From contig NC_134545.1 in NCBI RefSeq assembly GCF_050624435.1, positions 83,959,563 to 84,023,562 on the forward strand: 64,000 bases of DNA, in the 5' to 3' direction. This DNA is from Tenrec ecaudatus (taxonomy: Eukaryota > Chordata > Mammalia > Afrosoricida > Tenrecidae). The translations under genes and the position numbers were made by a program. Below are positions 11,440 through 21,854 of this stretch, piece after piece; within the stretch, counting starts at the first letter, position 1; each line of letters starts with the position of its first letter. The notes beneath the pieces were generated by a model. That model searched no databases and was not told the DNA's origin. It saw only the letters and a program-made list of their open reading frames with translations.

Positions 11440-11625
11440 ATAAGAGCTGTAGGGTTTGGAGTTAGATTTAAGTGTAGAAGCCTGGCTTGTGTTGCGAACC
11501 CCAAACTCACAATCTGGAGCACAACACTCAACCCCTTAAACATCCTCCCCTGTAAAATGGGGGCAACAGTAGGACCTTCCTGACAAGAGTTTTGTGAGCA
11601 TCCAATGAGACAAAACAAGACCGAA
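11440..11625 (+). repeat. MIR SINE
   Basis: 'caatctggagcacaacactcaacc' and 'cccctgtaaaatgggggcaac', then 'gagcatccaatgagac' follow the MIR consensus order. Confidence 0.7.
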
Positions 11626-12004
11626 CACAGCATTGTTGGGATTGTTTTGTGTCTTTGTTTTGTTTTGGTATTTGTATAGGAAGCCCACAGCCAGTCCATC
11701 TGTAGAGGCAGCAAGGGAATTAATTGTTTCTTTGGGTTATGGCCGGGGAGGTTGGTGGACGGGGTGGGAGCGAATGGTCTTGAATACACGAAGGAAGAAA
11801 TGACTCTAAACTTGTGGTGATGGCGGCACCACTCTCTTGATGTGTTTAAGCCATTGAATTGTTTTTTAAAATCTTTATATACAAAATGAAATGTGACGTC
11901 ATAAAAACATTGGTTGTCTTGAGTTCTCTAGTTCTAAAATTTGTTTCGATTTCATTCCCGTCTTAATTCGATTTCCTACTTAGATTTTCCTGCTGGGAAG
12001 ACAA
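11626..12004. other. Intergenic, nothing firmly recognised
   Basis: AT-rich. The last five bases, gacaa (12000-12004), are the left target duplication of the adjacent LTR. Confidence 0.45.
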
Positions 12005-12502
12005 TGCTATAGTTTACTGTGCCAGCCTGGCCGATAAACACAAGTAAGATTAACTGAAGGGCAGAGGGATAAATGGCTCGGTGAGCCTCGCCTTGCTTGT
12101 TCTGTGCCTCAGTTTAAAGGGGTACACTACCCGTGGGATACCTAGCCTGTGGACTGTGTCGCTGTAAGTTGAGGCCCCTTTAAGCCCACATGATTGGAAT
12201 GTTCATCTCTGGAGCTGGGGACTGACAGTTGATGACAGTTGGGGACCTGCCTTGCTGTTTACTGCCTGAGTATATATAGCCCAGCTCTCTCTACAGAAGG
12301 GGACTGGCAACTGGCAGCTCTCAAGCCTTGAAGGACTGCTAGTGTCTCACTGCTTTATAATTTAACTGTTAATTTCTTGTATTATCTATCTGTATATAAT
12401 TTAACGGTTTATTTCTTGAATTATATATCTATCTTTATAAATATATTTATATATAATTACTAGCAATCTGGTTTGTCTCTCTAGAGAATCCTGTCCAATA
12501 CA
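12005..12502 (-). mobile_element. Solo LTR, ERVL type (MLT2-like)
   Basis: On the - strand it begins TGTATTGGACAGGATTCTCT, close to the MLT2 start, and ends ...CTATAGCA, giving TG...CA termini. A perfect 5-bp duplication gacaa flanks it (12000-12004 and 12503-12507), as expected for ERVL/MaLR insertions. AT-rich microsatellite-like DNA (12355-12460) lies inside. No internal retroviral genes. Confidence 0.8.
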
Positions 12503-13073
12503 GACAATAAATACCACTGCCCCTACCACCACCTGACAATCTCATGCTCTTAACGGTTTCATTGTAAATATATAATTTCATTCATTAACTCACTGGCAAT
12601 GAGCCTCGTCCCAGGTCAGGGGGCCGCAACAGGTTTCTCCAAAACCTCACGATGAGGTCGTCAGTCGTGATGAGTTGATCTCCAAATGAAGACATACCTG
12701 AAATTTAGCCCTCATGAAAATGTCAGCATTTTTAACAGATATAGTTATGTTTTAGGTAAGAGATGACACAGCAAATTAGGTTCCCACTTAATAACTTTCA
12801 TACAAATTGTTCCATGATGCTTTTCACAATCGGTCAGCATTCTCCTGATTTCCACTTGTTTTCTCTGTTTCCATTGATCTAGCGTCCCTTCCCTCCAAAC
12901 CTGCTGATCTTTGCTTTGGGGTAACTGCTGGTCTCATGAAATTCTTTTTTGCAAGGAAACACATTACTCATGCGTGATGTTGCTTATTGTACAAGCCAAT
13001 CTATTCTCTGGATGAAAAGTGACCCGGAGAAATTACTTCAATTTCAAGTTCAAAGGGTGTCTTAGGGGGTTCC
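12503..13073. other. Intergenic, nothing recognised
   Basis: AT-rich sequence without a nameable repeat. Its first five bases are the right target duplication of the preceding LTR. Confidence 0.45.
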
Positions 13074-13275
13074 TCCAGTCCAATGTGTCCCAAAGTTGGC
13101 AATGTCGCCCCCTGGGGGGCTCTGGAACCATGTGGGGGTGGGGGTGGGCTGCAAAAGTTGATACCAACACTTTATCCTGGAATGTGATAATTATACAAAG
13201 CTTTTCATTGCTGGGGGGTCTGAGTACTTTTTTTCTGAAAAAGGGAGAGCAGGCCAGATAAATCTGGGGATCCAT
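13074..13275 (+). mobile_element. hAT-like short element, family not named
   Basis: Contains 'gtgtcccaaagttggcaatg' near the left and 'tactttttttctgaaaaaggg' near the right. The same order of segments recurs in reverse at 14150-14325, showing that both are copies of one repeat of about 190 bp. The 'cccaaagt' end is hAT-like, but I cannot name the family. Confidence 0.5.
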
Positions 13276-13589
13276 GTCTAGTGTCTATGGGTCCAGTCAG
13301 TCTGGCATTTTAATTTTGTTCTACATATTTCTATAATTCTAGCCATAGTCTTATATATTTTGTCCCTTTGATCATTGAAACAACACAGTGACTTCGAAGG
13401 GCATCTGTTGGGCCAGTTAAATTCAAGGAAGAGCCGTCAGCTCAGAAGGTTACAGCGATGAATTGAGGGAATGTCAAAAAGGAAATCTTGATAGATTTTA
13501 CCAAAGAAATAAGAACGATTGGGGGGGGGGCTCTTATGAAAAACTTTGAAGGAAAATGAGAATTGCAATGGTGAGGAAAAGGCCAAGAA

Positions 13590-13885
13590 GTTGAACCAAA
13601 GAATTTTTTCCTACCTGGAGCTGAAGCAGCCGTGTGGAGACCCCTGCCCTGCCAGAGCTGAGATGCTTACACACTCACGGACTTGGATTTCCTCCTTCAG
13701 TTGGCATCATTGCGTGTGTTTTGTGAGATGGAGGAGGACTTTGTGGACTGGTGTCGGACATATGGGGTAATGTTGGACTTGTGGGCTTGGCATGTTTTTT
13801 GATGTGCACTTAACCTTTATATAAAACTACCTCTTATTCATGAGTTTCTGTGGATTTGCTTCTCTAAAATACCCAGACTAATGCA
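13590..13885 (-). mobile_element. Solo LTR fragment, ERVL type (MLT2-like)
   Basis: The - strand begins TGCATTAGTCTGGGTATTTT and is collinear with the full LTR at 18719-19215 ('catatggggtaatgttggacttgtgggct' matches in reverse). The 3' part is missing or replaced; 13475-13589 is a different, unidentified repeat-like sequence. Confidence 0.72.
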
Positions 13886-14940
13886 GACCTATAGATCACT
13901 TTGGGTAGTACTGACATTTTCACAATGTTAAGTCTTCCCATACATTAGCATGGATTGTTTTCTCATGTATAGAGAGATCTCTTAGTTTCTTGCAGTGGTG
14001 TTTCATCATTTTCCTTGTGTAAGTCATCTCTAGCTAAGTTCACTCCTAGTAACTTTATCCTACTGGGGACTACTTTAAATGGTATTGCATTGTTAATTTC
14101 CAGTTTTGTTTTGTTTTTAGTCCTCCTTGTTCATGACTTATTTGGTCTACCACCGCTTTTCAGGGGGGAAAAAAAGGACTGAATGCCCACCCGGCAATTG
14201 ACTTTTTTTTGTGCTATAATCCATGATCCACAATAAAATGTAGGCATCTGCTTTTTCAGGCCCCCTGGATCATTCCAATGCCCTCCAGGAAGCAGTATTT
14301 CCCACTTTGGGAAACACTGGCATAAAGGAACCCAAAGGATTATTGCGTGTTGATGTTGTACCTGCCACTTTGCTGTAACTTTCTATTAATTCTAGTAACG
14401 TTCTGTGAAGTCTTTGGGACTTTCAAGGATCGTGTCAACTGCAAATTCGGGTGAGTTGGTCTCTTCTGTTCTGCTTTGGATGGCTTTTATTTCCCTTTCT
14501 TGCCTTATGGCTGTAACTCAGACACAACAGTACGATATTGAATAAGATTAGTGAGAAAGGGCATCCTCATGTTCTCTTCATAAAGGGAATGTTCTCAACA
14601 TTTCTCTTTTGAGAATAATGTTGGTTGTTGGTTTTGTACGCATGTCCTTAATACCTTAGTGATTTTTTCCCGTTCCTATTTTATTGAGAGTTATTATCAA
14701 GAAAGGCTCTTGGTTGTATCAAGTGCCTTTTCTGCATTGATTAAGATGACCATGTGATTCTTTCCCTTCATTTTATTTATGTGGTGAATTATGCTGATTG
14801 ATTTTCTAATGTTTCACAGTCCTGTATCCCTGGGATGAATTCCACTTGATCGTGGTGTAGTAATCATTTGATCCGCTGTTAAATTTTGTTGAGAATTCTC
14901 ACATTTCTATTCATCAGAATATAATTTATGTAACCACTTC
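13886..14940 (-). mobile_element. L1 LINE fragment, 3' end of ORF2, antisense
   Basis: Reverse-orientation L1: 'gtcatctctagctaagttcactcctagtaac', 'cctgccactttgctgtaac', 'gtgccttttctgcattgattaagatgaccatgtg' and 'ccctgggatgaattccacttgatc' are the standard antisense landmarks of the ORF2 C-terminal region. No open frame survives. A hAT-like element interrupts it. Confidence 0.82.
14150..14325 (-). mobile_element. hAT-like short element inside the L1
   Basis: In reverse it reads 'cagtgtttcccaaagtggg' then 'cattttattgtggatcatgg', the same family as 13074-13275. L1 sequence resumes on both sides, so it was inserted later. Confidence 0.5.
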
Positions 14941-15915
14941 TTGCAGCCTAAATAAACATACTCAAATGATGGCAAAGTCTATGTAGATCCTTTGAAAATG
15001 CCAACTCACTGGAACGTTGTGAAATTCCTTAAAGAATCACATTAAATTAGAGCGGAGTTAGAATGCGGGCTAGATCAGGACCCTGGGGGTAAGATGGGAG
15101 AATTATAAGTCAGAAGGCAGCGTAGATGGGGTTCGAAGAGTGGGGTTGTAAAATTATGATGTGAACATGAATTATATGGGGATAGGAACCATACTATTGA
15201 TCAGAGTCTCCAAGGAAATAAACAGAAACAAGAACAAGCTAATTGTGGCCAGAAAAGCAGAATTGGGACAGGAATCAGAAGGTGTACCAAACAACTAGAC
15301 ACTGTATGTCTTTGGCTATAATGACTCATAAAGTCCACGGCATCATCTGTGACATGTTCTTGAATCCAATCAATCCTTTACCTCTAACATCTAATGCAAG
15401 GAAATGCAAGATGGTTACAGGACAAGGGAAACAACTCCAAGGAGTAGCAATGTAGAAGAATCTCTAATGTTGGACACTTTACACAATTGCTAGTCTCTTC
15501 AACAAGGGAATGATTTCAAGAGCGAGAATGGCATTCTGTGTTTAAAAAATACACAAGTAGGTTTGTTTTGATCCTGACTCAAACAAACCAACTGTAAAAA
15601 AATAAAAATTACAGAGCAATTGGAGAGCTTGTAATGTGTACCAAACAATACTACTCGGGGAACATTTTTAATGTTTAAAAGTATACTACTAGCACTATGG
15701 TCATGTAGGAAAGTTCTTTACCTTTCAAAAGTACTTTCAGTATAATGGCATGATAACCAAGCAATATGTAAACGTTCTCGGCAAAAAAGAAAGAGATAAG
15801 GCAAAGTAGGAAATGCTTATTATTTTTAAATCTAGGTGGCTGGATGGACATTCATTGTTATATTCTGTCTTTTTATAGATGTCAAATTTTTCATAATAAA
15901 AATGTATTACAGAGA
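14941..15915 (+). mobile_element. Old L1 3' UTR
   Basis: 'gatcctgactcaaacaaaccaactgtaaaaaa' and the end 'gtcaaatttttcataataaaaatg' are typical of the mammalian L1M group 3' UTR in sense orientation. The 14941-15540 part is less certain. Confidence 0.65.
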
Positions 15916-16077
15916 AGTAATTTATAATATAGAAAACCATCTACCACAAACCACAAACTTTAAAAGGCAAGTTATAAAAGAGTAGATGTGGGATGTTACC
16001 AGCTATACCAGAAGAAAGAAAATATAAATGATAACCTATAACTCTGGCAGTCATGTCACTTTCCCTGTTCCTCCCCA

Positions 16078-16559
16078 TGTCCCGTCCCGCGGGACATCAA
16101 GAACGTGGACCTGAAAGAGGGACTGGGAATGAAGATGGGCAAGGGCACGAGAAATGGAGGCAAGACAGGAATCTGATCAAGCCTCATTTATTGAGCTGAG
16201 AGCAGAGGTTTAAATAGCCAGCGAGGGGCTGGCACCATTACGTCACATGTAAAATAAGGTACAGCTGAGGTAGCCAATAGTTGTGCATCTCCAAACAAGG
16301 AAGGAATGGCGGGCAACTGCTCAAACAGGTAAGTATGCTAATGAAGCATTCCTGGTGAGCCTGGGGGAGATGCCATCAGACATGTATTGACCAATGAGCA
16401 TAGCAGCTGTTAGTGAAAGATCACCAATCCTAGCAAGGGTCAGGGCAGCCACCCTCTGGCGAGAAAGGAACAAAGGGCAGAAAAACCTCTGGGCAGTTTG
16501 TATGGCGAGAGTAGATTCATGGCTAAAATCCAGGGTGGGGAGACACGCAGCTCCCTACA
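16078..16559 (-). mobile_element. Solo LTR of a class II (ERVK/IAP-like) endogenous retrovirus
   Basis: 482 bp with TG...CA termini and a perfect 6-bp target duplication tcccca (16072-16077 and 16560-16565), the size typical of class II elements. Read on the - strand it has a TATA-like ATTTAAA (16209-16215) followed by AATAAA (16187-16192), the U3-R-U5 order of an LTR. No gag, pol or env sequence is attached, so recombination between LTRs removed the body. Assignment to class II rests on the duplication length and layout. Confidence 0.8.
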
Positions 16560-16565
16560 TCCCCA

Positions 16566-17020
16566 ACGTCACATTCAGAATTCCTCATTCACTGTCCAGC
16601 TTTCAAATGCCTACGAGGAGACTGAAAATGGCCTGGCTGGATCAGGGGCATCTTAGTCTCCAAAGTGACATCTTTGCCTCTTGGACACTTGAAAAAGGTC
16701 TTTTGCAGCAGGTTTGCCTGACGCAAGACACTGTCACCATTGACTCCTGCTTTCGTGGACAGTAATTACAGACCCAAGTAACACGAAATCCTCAACACCT
16801 TCAATATCGTCTCCGTTTCTCGTGCTGCTGTCTATGGACCCAGTTGTGAAGGTTTTTCTTCCCTTTATAAGTAATTCAGACCGGAAACTGTGTTCTGTGA
16901 CCTTCACCTGTCAGTGTCTCGAATCATTTTCACATTTAGGAAGCCAGGCCATGTCATCTGCATCTCACAGGTCGTTCATGAGCCTGCCTTCCACCCCAAT
17001 GCTGGGTTCCTCTCCATAAT
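16566..17020 (-). mobile_element. RTE/BovB-type LINE fragment, antisense
   Basis: 'ttcactgtccagctttcaaatgcc', 'tctccaaagtgacatctttgcc' and 'aggtcttttgcagcaggtttgcc' are antisense RTE landmarks in fixed order. It is a decayed piece; the LTR at 16078-16559 borders it. Confidence 0.8.
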
Positions 17021-17221
17021 ACACCCGTGCTACACAGAAGATGGAGAACGTAAGCTAACACCTCGACGCAACAAGCATTAGTATTTCAAAGGCGTCCTTT
17101 CACCTTTCGTCCATGCATGCTGCATAATTGAGATCATACTGTGCATATGTTTTTGAACTATGCCTTTTTAGAGGCCAATTAACATAAGCATCTTGCAGTG
17201 TTACATCTACAGATGTGTATT

Positions 17222-17666
17222 TATTGTGTCATCTTTTTTTTTTTTTTTTGGAATGTGAGAGAGAGAGTGAGTGAGTGAGAGAGAGTGAGTGAGTGAGTGA
17301 GTGAGTGAGTGAGTGAGTGAGTGAGTGTGAGTGAGTGAGTGAGTGAGTGAGAGAGTGAGAGAGTGAGAGAGTGAGAGAGTGAGAGAGTGAGAGAGTGAGA
17401 GAGTGAGTGAGAGTGAGAGAGAGTGAGAGAGAGTGAGAGAGAGTGAGAGAGAGTGAGAGAGAGTGAGAGAGAGTGAGAGAGAGTGAGAGAGAGTGAGAGA
17501 GAGTGAGAGAGAGTGAGAGAGAGTGAGAGAGAGTGAGAGAGAGTGAGAGTGAGTGAGAGTGAGTGAGAGTGAGTGAGAGTGAGTGAGAGTGAGTGAGAGA
17601 GAGTGAGAGAGAGTGAGAGAGAGTGAGAGGGTGGGAGGGTGGGTGGGAGGGAGGGAGGGGGAGGGG

Positions 17667-17715
<49 letters not shown>

Positions 17716-17728
17716 ATTGTGTCATCTT
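17222..17728 (-). repeat. GA-rich tract inserted by retroposition (14-bp target duplication)
   Basis: A mosaic of GAGT, GAGAGT, and GTGAGAGAGA units from 17253, passing through GGGAGGGT to a pure (GA)n at about 17669-17713. It is bounded by direct repeats TATTGTGTCATCTT (17222-17235 and 17715-17728) and a 16-T run (17234-17249), that is, a poly(A) tail on the - strand. Long Ser/Leu/His frames across it are artefacts. Confidence 0.88.
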
Positions 17729-18094
17729 CCATTGAAAAGTGGTTAGCAATTATCCTTCACTTCAATTTTTTTTAATTCTATAAAATAAAGGAGGATTAGA
17801 GTGGGAAGTGTGTAGGACTCCTTCTGAATTAAAGTTGTACGGTTCCCAACCCATACACATGGGGGCCAGGGGCCTAATTACCTCATTGTATAGAGTTCAG
17901 CACTTTCCCTGACCAATGACGCTAACATTCTAATTCTTGAGTGAAACCAGTGGGCCTACTTAAACTAACGCTCACCCACTTCAAAGAGCATCGTTCTTGG
18001 CAATCACACAGACCGAACTTTTGTTTTAATGGAAGCTTGGATCTCCAAGTCCTCGCACACCATCCCGCCCCGTCAAAGCCCTCCCCTCCTGTAA
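17729..18094. other. Intergenic, nothing recognised
   Basis: A short A+T-rich patch (17760-17790) may be an old LINE tail; otherwise unique-looking. Confidence 0.45.
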
Positions 18095-18260
18095 GGGCCG
18101 GCTCAGATCTCACCACTTCAGAGATCCCTCCCTTGAGTTCCCTCAGGGAAGCCTTCATTCTCACCTCGGCTGGTGCTCTGCATGACCTTCCCGGTACTTT
18201 CCATTCTGCCTCGTTTGGTAGCTTCTTCGATTCATTTCTTTTCTCCTTTTGTCCACGGTA
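18095..18260 (-). repeat. L2 LINE 3' fragment
   Basis: 'ttccctcagggaagccttcattctcacc' resembles antisense L2 ('agagaggccttccctgacc' type). Confidence 0.5.
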
Positions 18261-18324
18261 CATTCTTGAGGAGTCCCCTCTCCACAGGGAGGAACGAGAA
18301 CAAGGACGAGGGGAGACAGCAGGT

Positions 18325-18700
18325 GGTGTAAAATATGAAAATAATACATAATTGATCCTTGATCAGGGGTCCATGAGTGCGGGAGGGTAGAGGAGGGAGG
18401 GGAAAAAGAGGAGCTGATGCCAAGGGCTCAAACAGAAAGAAAATATTTTTTAAATGATGAAGGCAACATATGTACAAAGGTGCTTGATACAATTGATGTA
18501 TGATTGTTATAAGAGATGTAAGAGCCCTCATAAAGTGATTTCTTTATAAAAATAAAAAATCTTAGCTGATACCAAGGGCTCAAGTAGAAGGCAAACATTA
18601 TGAGAATGATGATGGCAACAAATGTGCTTGACACAATGGATCTATGTATGGATTGTGAGAAGTGTTGTACGAGCCCCCAATAAAATGATTTTTTTAATTC
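18325..18700 (+). mobile_element. Two tandem L1 3' ends (lineage-specific L1)
   Basis: Copy 1 (about 18325-18545) runs 'gaggagctgatgccaagggctc' to 'agagccctcataaagtg'. Copy 2 (about 18563-18697) repeats 'agctgataccaagggctcaagtag' to 'cccccaataaaatgattttttt'. Both match the 3' terminus of the L1 at 19820-20620. Confidence 0.82.
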
Positions 18701-18718
18701 TTGAGAACTCAAATTGTG

Positions 18719-19215
18719 TGCATTAGTCTAAGTACTTTAGAGAAACAAATCCACAGATACTCATATATAAGAGAGAGTTTTATATAAAGGTTAAGTGCAC
18801 ATCTAGAAAACATCCCAACCCAGTGCTGCCCAAGCCCACAAGTCCAACATTAACCCATATGTCCAACACCAATCCACAAAGTCCTCTTCCATCTCACAAA
18901 ACAGATGCAATGATGCCGACTGCAGGAGGAAAGCTGAATCAGTGAATGTATAAGCATGTCAGCGCTGGCAGGGGTCTCCACACAGCTGCTCCAGCACCCA
19001 GGGCTGCATCGGGGTAGGTCCACATGGCTTCTCTTCAGGGACGTCTCGCAGGTAGTGAGCCTTGCCAGCTAAAGCAGAGAACTGGCTAAAGCAGCTGCAC
19101 CCTGGTCCAACTATCAGATAGAAACCCAAGAACTCGAAAGGCAAGGCTCATCTCTCCGCCCTTCAATTAACCCCACATGTGTTTATCGGCCAGGTTGGCA
19201 CAATAAACTAACTCA
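18719..19215 (+). mobile_element. Solo LTR, ERVL type (MLT2-like)
   Basis: Starts TGCATTAGTCTAAGTAC and ends AACTAACTCA (TG...CA). A perfect 5-bp duplication ttgtg sits at 18714-18718 and 19216-19220. Its terminal part is collinear with the LTR at 12005-12502 ('gtttatcggccaggttggca'). Confidence 0.85.
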
Positions 19216-19229
19216 TTGTGGCTCTAGAG

Positions 19230-19450
19230 CACGGGTCCTCAAACTACGGTCCGAGGGCCACATGCGGCCTGCCGAGGACATTTATCCAGCCCACCGGGTG
19301 TTTTTGCCCCATTTGTTTTTTTACTTCAAAATAAGATATGTACAGTATGCATAGGAATTTGTTCATAGTTTTTGTTTAAACTTAGTCTGGCCCTTCAACG
19401 GTCGGAGGGACAGTGAACTGGCCCCCTGTTTAAAAGTGTGAGAACCCCTG
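19230..19450 (+). mobile_element. Non-autonomous hAT transposon, second family
   Basis: Termini CA(c)GGGTCCTCAAACTACGG and GTGAGAACCCCTG are imperfect inverted repeats, and the 8-bp flanks ctctagag (19222-19229) and ctctagaa (19451-19458) match at 7 of 8 positions. The body 'ggccacatgcggcctgcc' to 'actggccccctgtttaaa' is a widespread hAT non-autonomous type; I cannot decide between OposCharlie-like and other families. Confidence 0.8.
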
Positions 19451-19580
19451 CTCTAGAAAGACTAGAAAATACAAGGCTCACTAAGTAATAAATTGATTTT
19501 AAAGATGATTTTCTTTTTCATTCTTTACCTCAATATTTTGCATTGTAGAATTTATTTTCCCATACACCTGAGATACTTAC

Positions 19581-19767
19581 AGGAGCCGTGGTAGTCTAGT
19601 GGTTCCATGTTGGGCTGTGATCCACAGAGTTGGCAGTTCAAAACCACCAGCAGGTCCTCAGGAGAAAGATTGGGTTTTCTACTCCAGTAAATATTTCTTG
19701 GAAACCCACAGGGGGTCGCTATGAGTCAGCATTGACTTGATGGCAGGGAGTATGGTTGTAGGGTTTT
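19581..19767 (+). mobile_element. AfroSINE, full length
   Basis: Head 'aggagccgtggtagtctagtggtt', 'gagttggcagttcaaaaccaccag', then 'gggggtcgctatgagtcagc' and 'gacttgatggcag'. Good representative copy. Confidence 0.88.
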
Positions 19768-19819
19768 AAATTACTTAAAGGCTTTCATTGAAATATAAGG
19801 TTAGCCAATAGAAATACAT

Positions 19820-20620
19820 TGTTTATAAGTGTTAAAGAACAAAAACGTCTTGAAGGTAAGCAAGGGCATCTAGCTGAGAAGCAAAGAAGCCCACATGGAA
19901 GAAGCACACCAGCCTGTGTGATCACGAGGTGTCGAAGGGATCAGTTATCAGGCATCAAAAAATCATTGAGAATGAGGGACAGGGCAAAGTGGGGTCCTAA
20001 AACCCATCTGTAGGCAATTGGACATCCCTTTCAGAAGGGTCTGGGGAGGAGATGAGCCAGTCAGGGTGCAGTGTAGCCAAGGTGAAACATACCACTTTCC
20101 TCTAGTTCCTAAATGCTTCCTCCCCCCACCCATCCCACCCACTATCATGATCCCAATTCTACCTTACAAATCCAGCTAGACCAGAGGATGTACACTGGTA
20201 CAGATAGGAACTGGAAACACAGGGAAACCAGGGCAGATGATCCCTTCAGGACCAGTGGTGAAAGTGGCAATACCAGGAGGGTGGAGGGAGGGTGGGGTGG
20301 AAAGGGGGAACCGATTACAAGGGTCTCCATATAACCTTCTCCCTGGGGTATGGACATGAGAAAAGTGGGTGAAGGGAGATGTTGGACAGTGTAAGATAAG
20401 ACAAAATAATAATTTATAATTTATCAAGGGTTCATGAGGGAGGGGAAAGGGGGGGGGGAATGAGCAGCTGATACCAGGGGCTCAAGTAGAAAGCAAATGT
20501 TTTAAGAATGATGAAGGCAACAAATGTACAAATGTGCTTGACACAATGGATGGATGGATGGATGGATTATGATGAGCTGTATGAGCCCCCAATAAAATGA
20601 TTTTAATAAAAAGAACAAAA
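19820..20620 (+). mobile_element. L1 3' UTR, lineage-specific afrotherian L1
   Basis: Runs from 'cttgaaggtaagcaagggcatctagctgag' to 'gagcccccaataaaatg'. The left segment continues exactly where the L1 at the window end stops (63990), so the two together outline most of this 3' UTR. Contains a GGAT repeat (20547-20566) and ends in AATAAA plus an A-rich tail. Confidence 0.85.
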
Positions 20621-20689
20621 ACCTCACTTTGAGGACTAAGATGCACCTAACCTAAGTCATGGTCTTCTCAGTCACCTTATCGCATCTGA

Positions 20690-21022
20690 AAGCTGAACCA
20701 TGAATAAGGAAGGTAGAAGGAAATGTTGATGCCTCTGAATTACGGTACTGGCAAATAAAACACGGACCGTACTGTGGACTGCCAGACGGACCGATCTATC
20801 TGTCTTAGCCAGAACGCTCCTTAGAAGCGAGGATGAGGAGACTTTGTCTCACGCACTTTCGAGCTGTTATCTGGAGAGGAACGGTGTGGTTGGATAAGTA
20901 GAGGGCTCAGGGAAACGAGAAAGAGTCTCAAGACTCAAGACAGTGGCTGCAACAATGAGACCGGGCAGTGTCCACACAGACCGCTGTGAGGCCCAACCAA
21001 CTCCAGGGCCCCCAGCAACAAC
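20690..21022 (+). mobile_element. RTE/BovB-type LINE 3' fragment
   Basis: 'aatgttgatgcctctgaattacgg', 'agaacgctccttagaagcgagg', 'gactttgtctcacgcactttc' and 'cagtggctgcaacaatg' are in RTE order near the ORF end. Frame is broken. Confidence 0.78.
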
Positions 21023-21854
21023 AAGGGCTATTGGGTTTCCTCGTGGTCCAGCTGAGGAATTGAGGCACCTACCCCAGGATCCATGTTGCTTGGGGAGAAA
21101 CTAGAACCCCAACCCAGCGCGACCTGATTCAAAGCAATCAGGCAATGTGACCTGCTGACAAATAAAACTATCCAATTCAAATCTTCATCTCCAACTCTCA
21201 GCTTCAGTGGCAAAACAAATTCTCCATTAAATGGCTAATGCTTATACATGTGTGTTGTTATTGATAAATTCAAAAGGACATTAGAAAATATTTAGAAGGA
21301 AAATTCATCATTTCACCACATAACAAATACTATCATTTTTGAGTACTCTCTTCCACTCGTTTTTCCTACGTATACCTTTCAAAGAAAAACACATCTGCCC
21401 TAGTACAACTGTGGACCTGCTTTTGCACAGAGAAGTCTATTTTGTGGTAAAGACCAGGGTAATAATGAAGATAAGTTACAGTTAGTTCAAGTTCTGCCTG
21501 GGGCTGGTCCTGCATCAGATGGAAACTTAAAAACATGACAAAGATCAAGCATTATTAATGAGGAGTTGACATCCGGAGTTGACATCCGGCAGACATAGCG
21601 CACAACTGCTGGGTGACAAGGTGGGGCAAAAGGCTAATGTGAGTAGCGCTGGTTGGTGCCCTGAATGGTATGTATTATGTCTGATTTGCAGCTGAGAGCA
21701 AAACACAATTTACCAGAAAAGGTAAACTCTTAGCTTCGTTCTGAATTATTCAGTTATTGGAAGTTCATTTTCCCAAGAAAGACACCAGGTAAAGTTCTGT
21801 TTTCTTTATTTTCCCTTCCCTTCTCTATCTGTCTAGCTAGCTATCTCGTTGGCT
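21023..21854. other. Intergenic, nothing recognised
   Basis: An immediate duplication 'gttgacatccggagttgacatccgg' occurs at 21566-21590. Otherwise AT-rich sequence of unknown origin. Confidence 0.45.

Noticed and set aside
17250-17714. CRISPR-like or tandem array
   Set aside because: Units are 4-10 bp simple repeats with no spacers; the window is a mammalian genome.
17229-17732. 167-codon antisense frame of Ser, Leu and His
   Set aside because: Pure translation of the GA/GT tract; no start context, no complexity.
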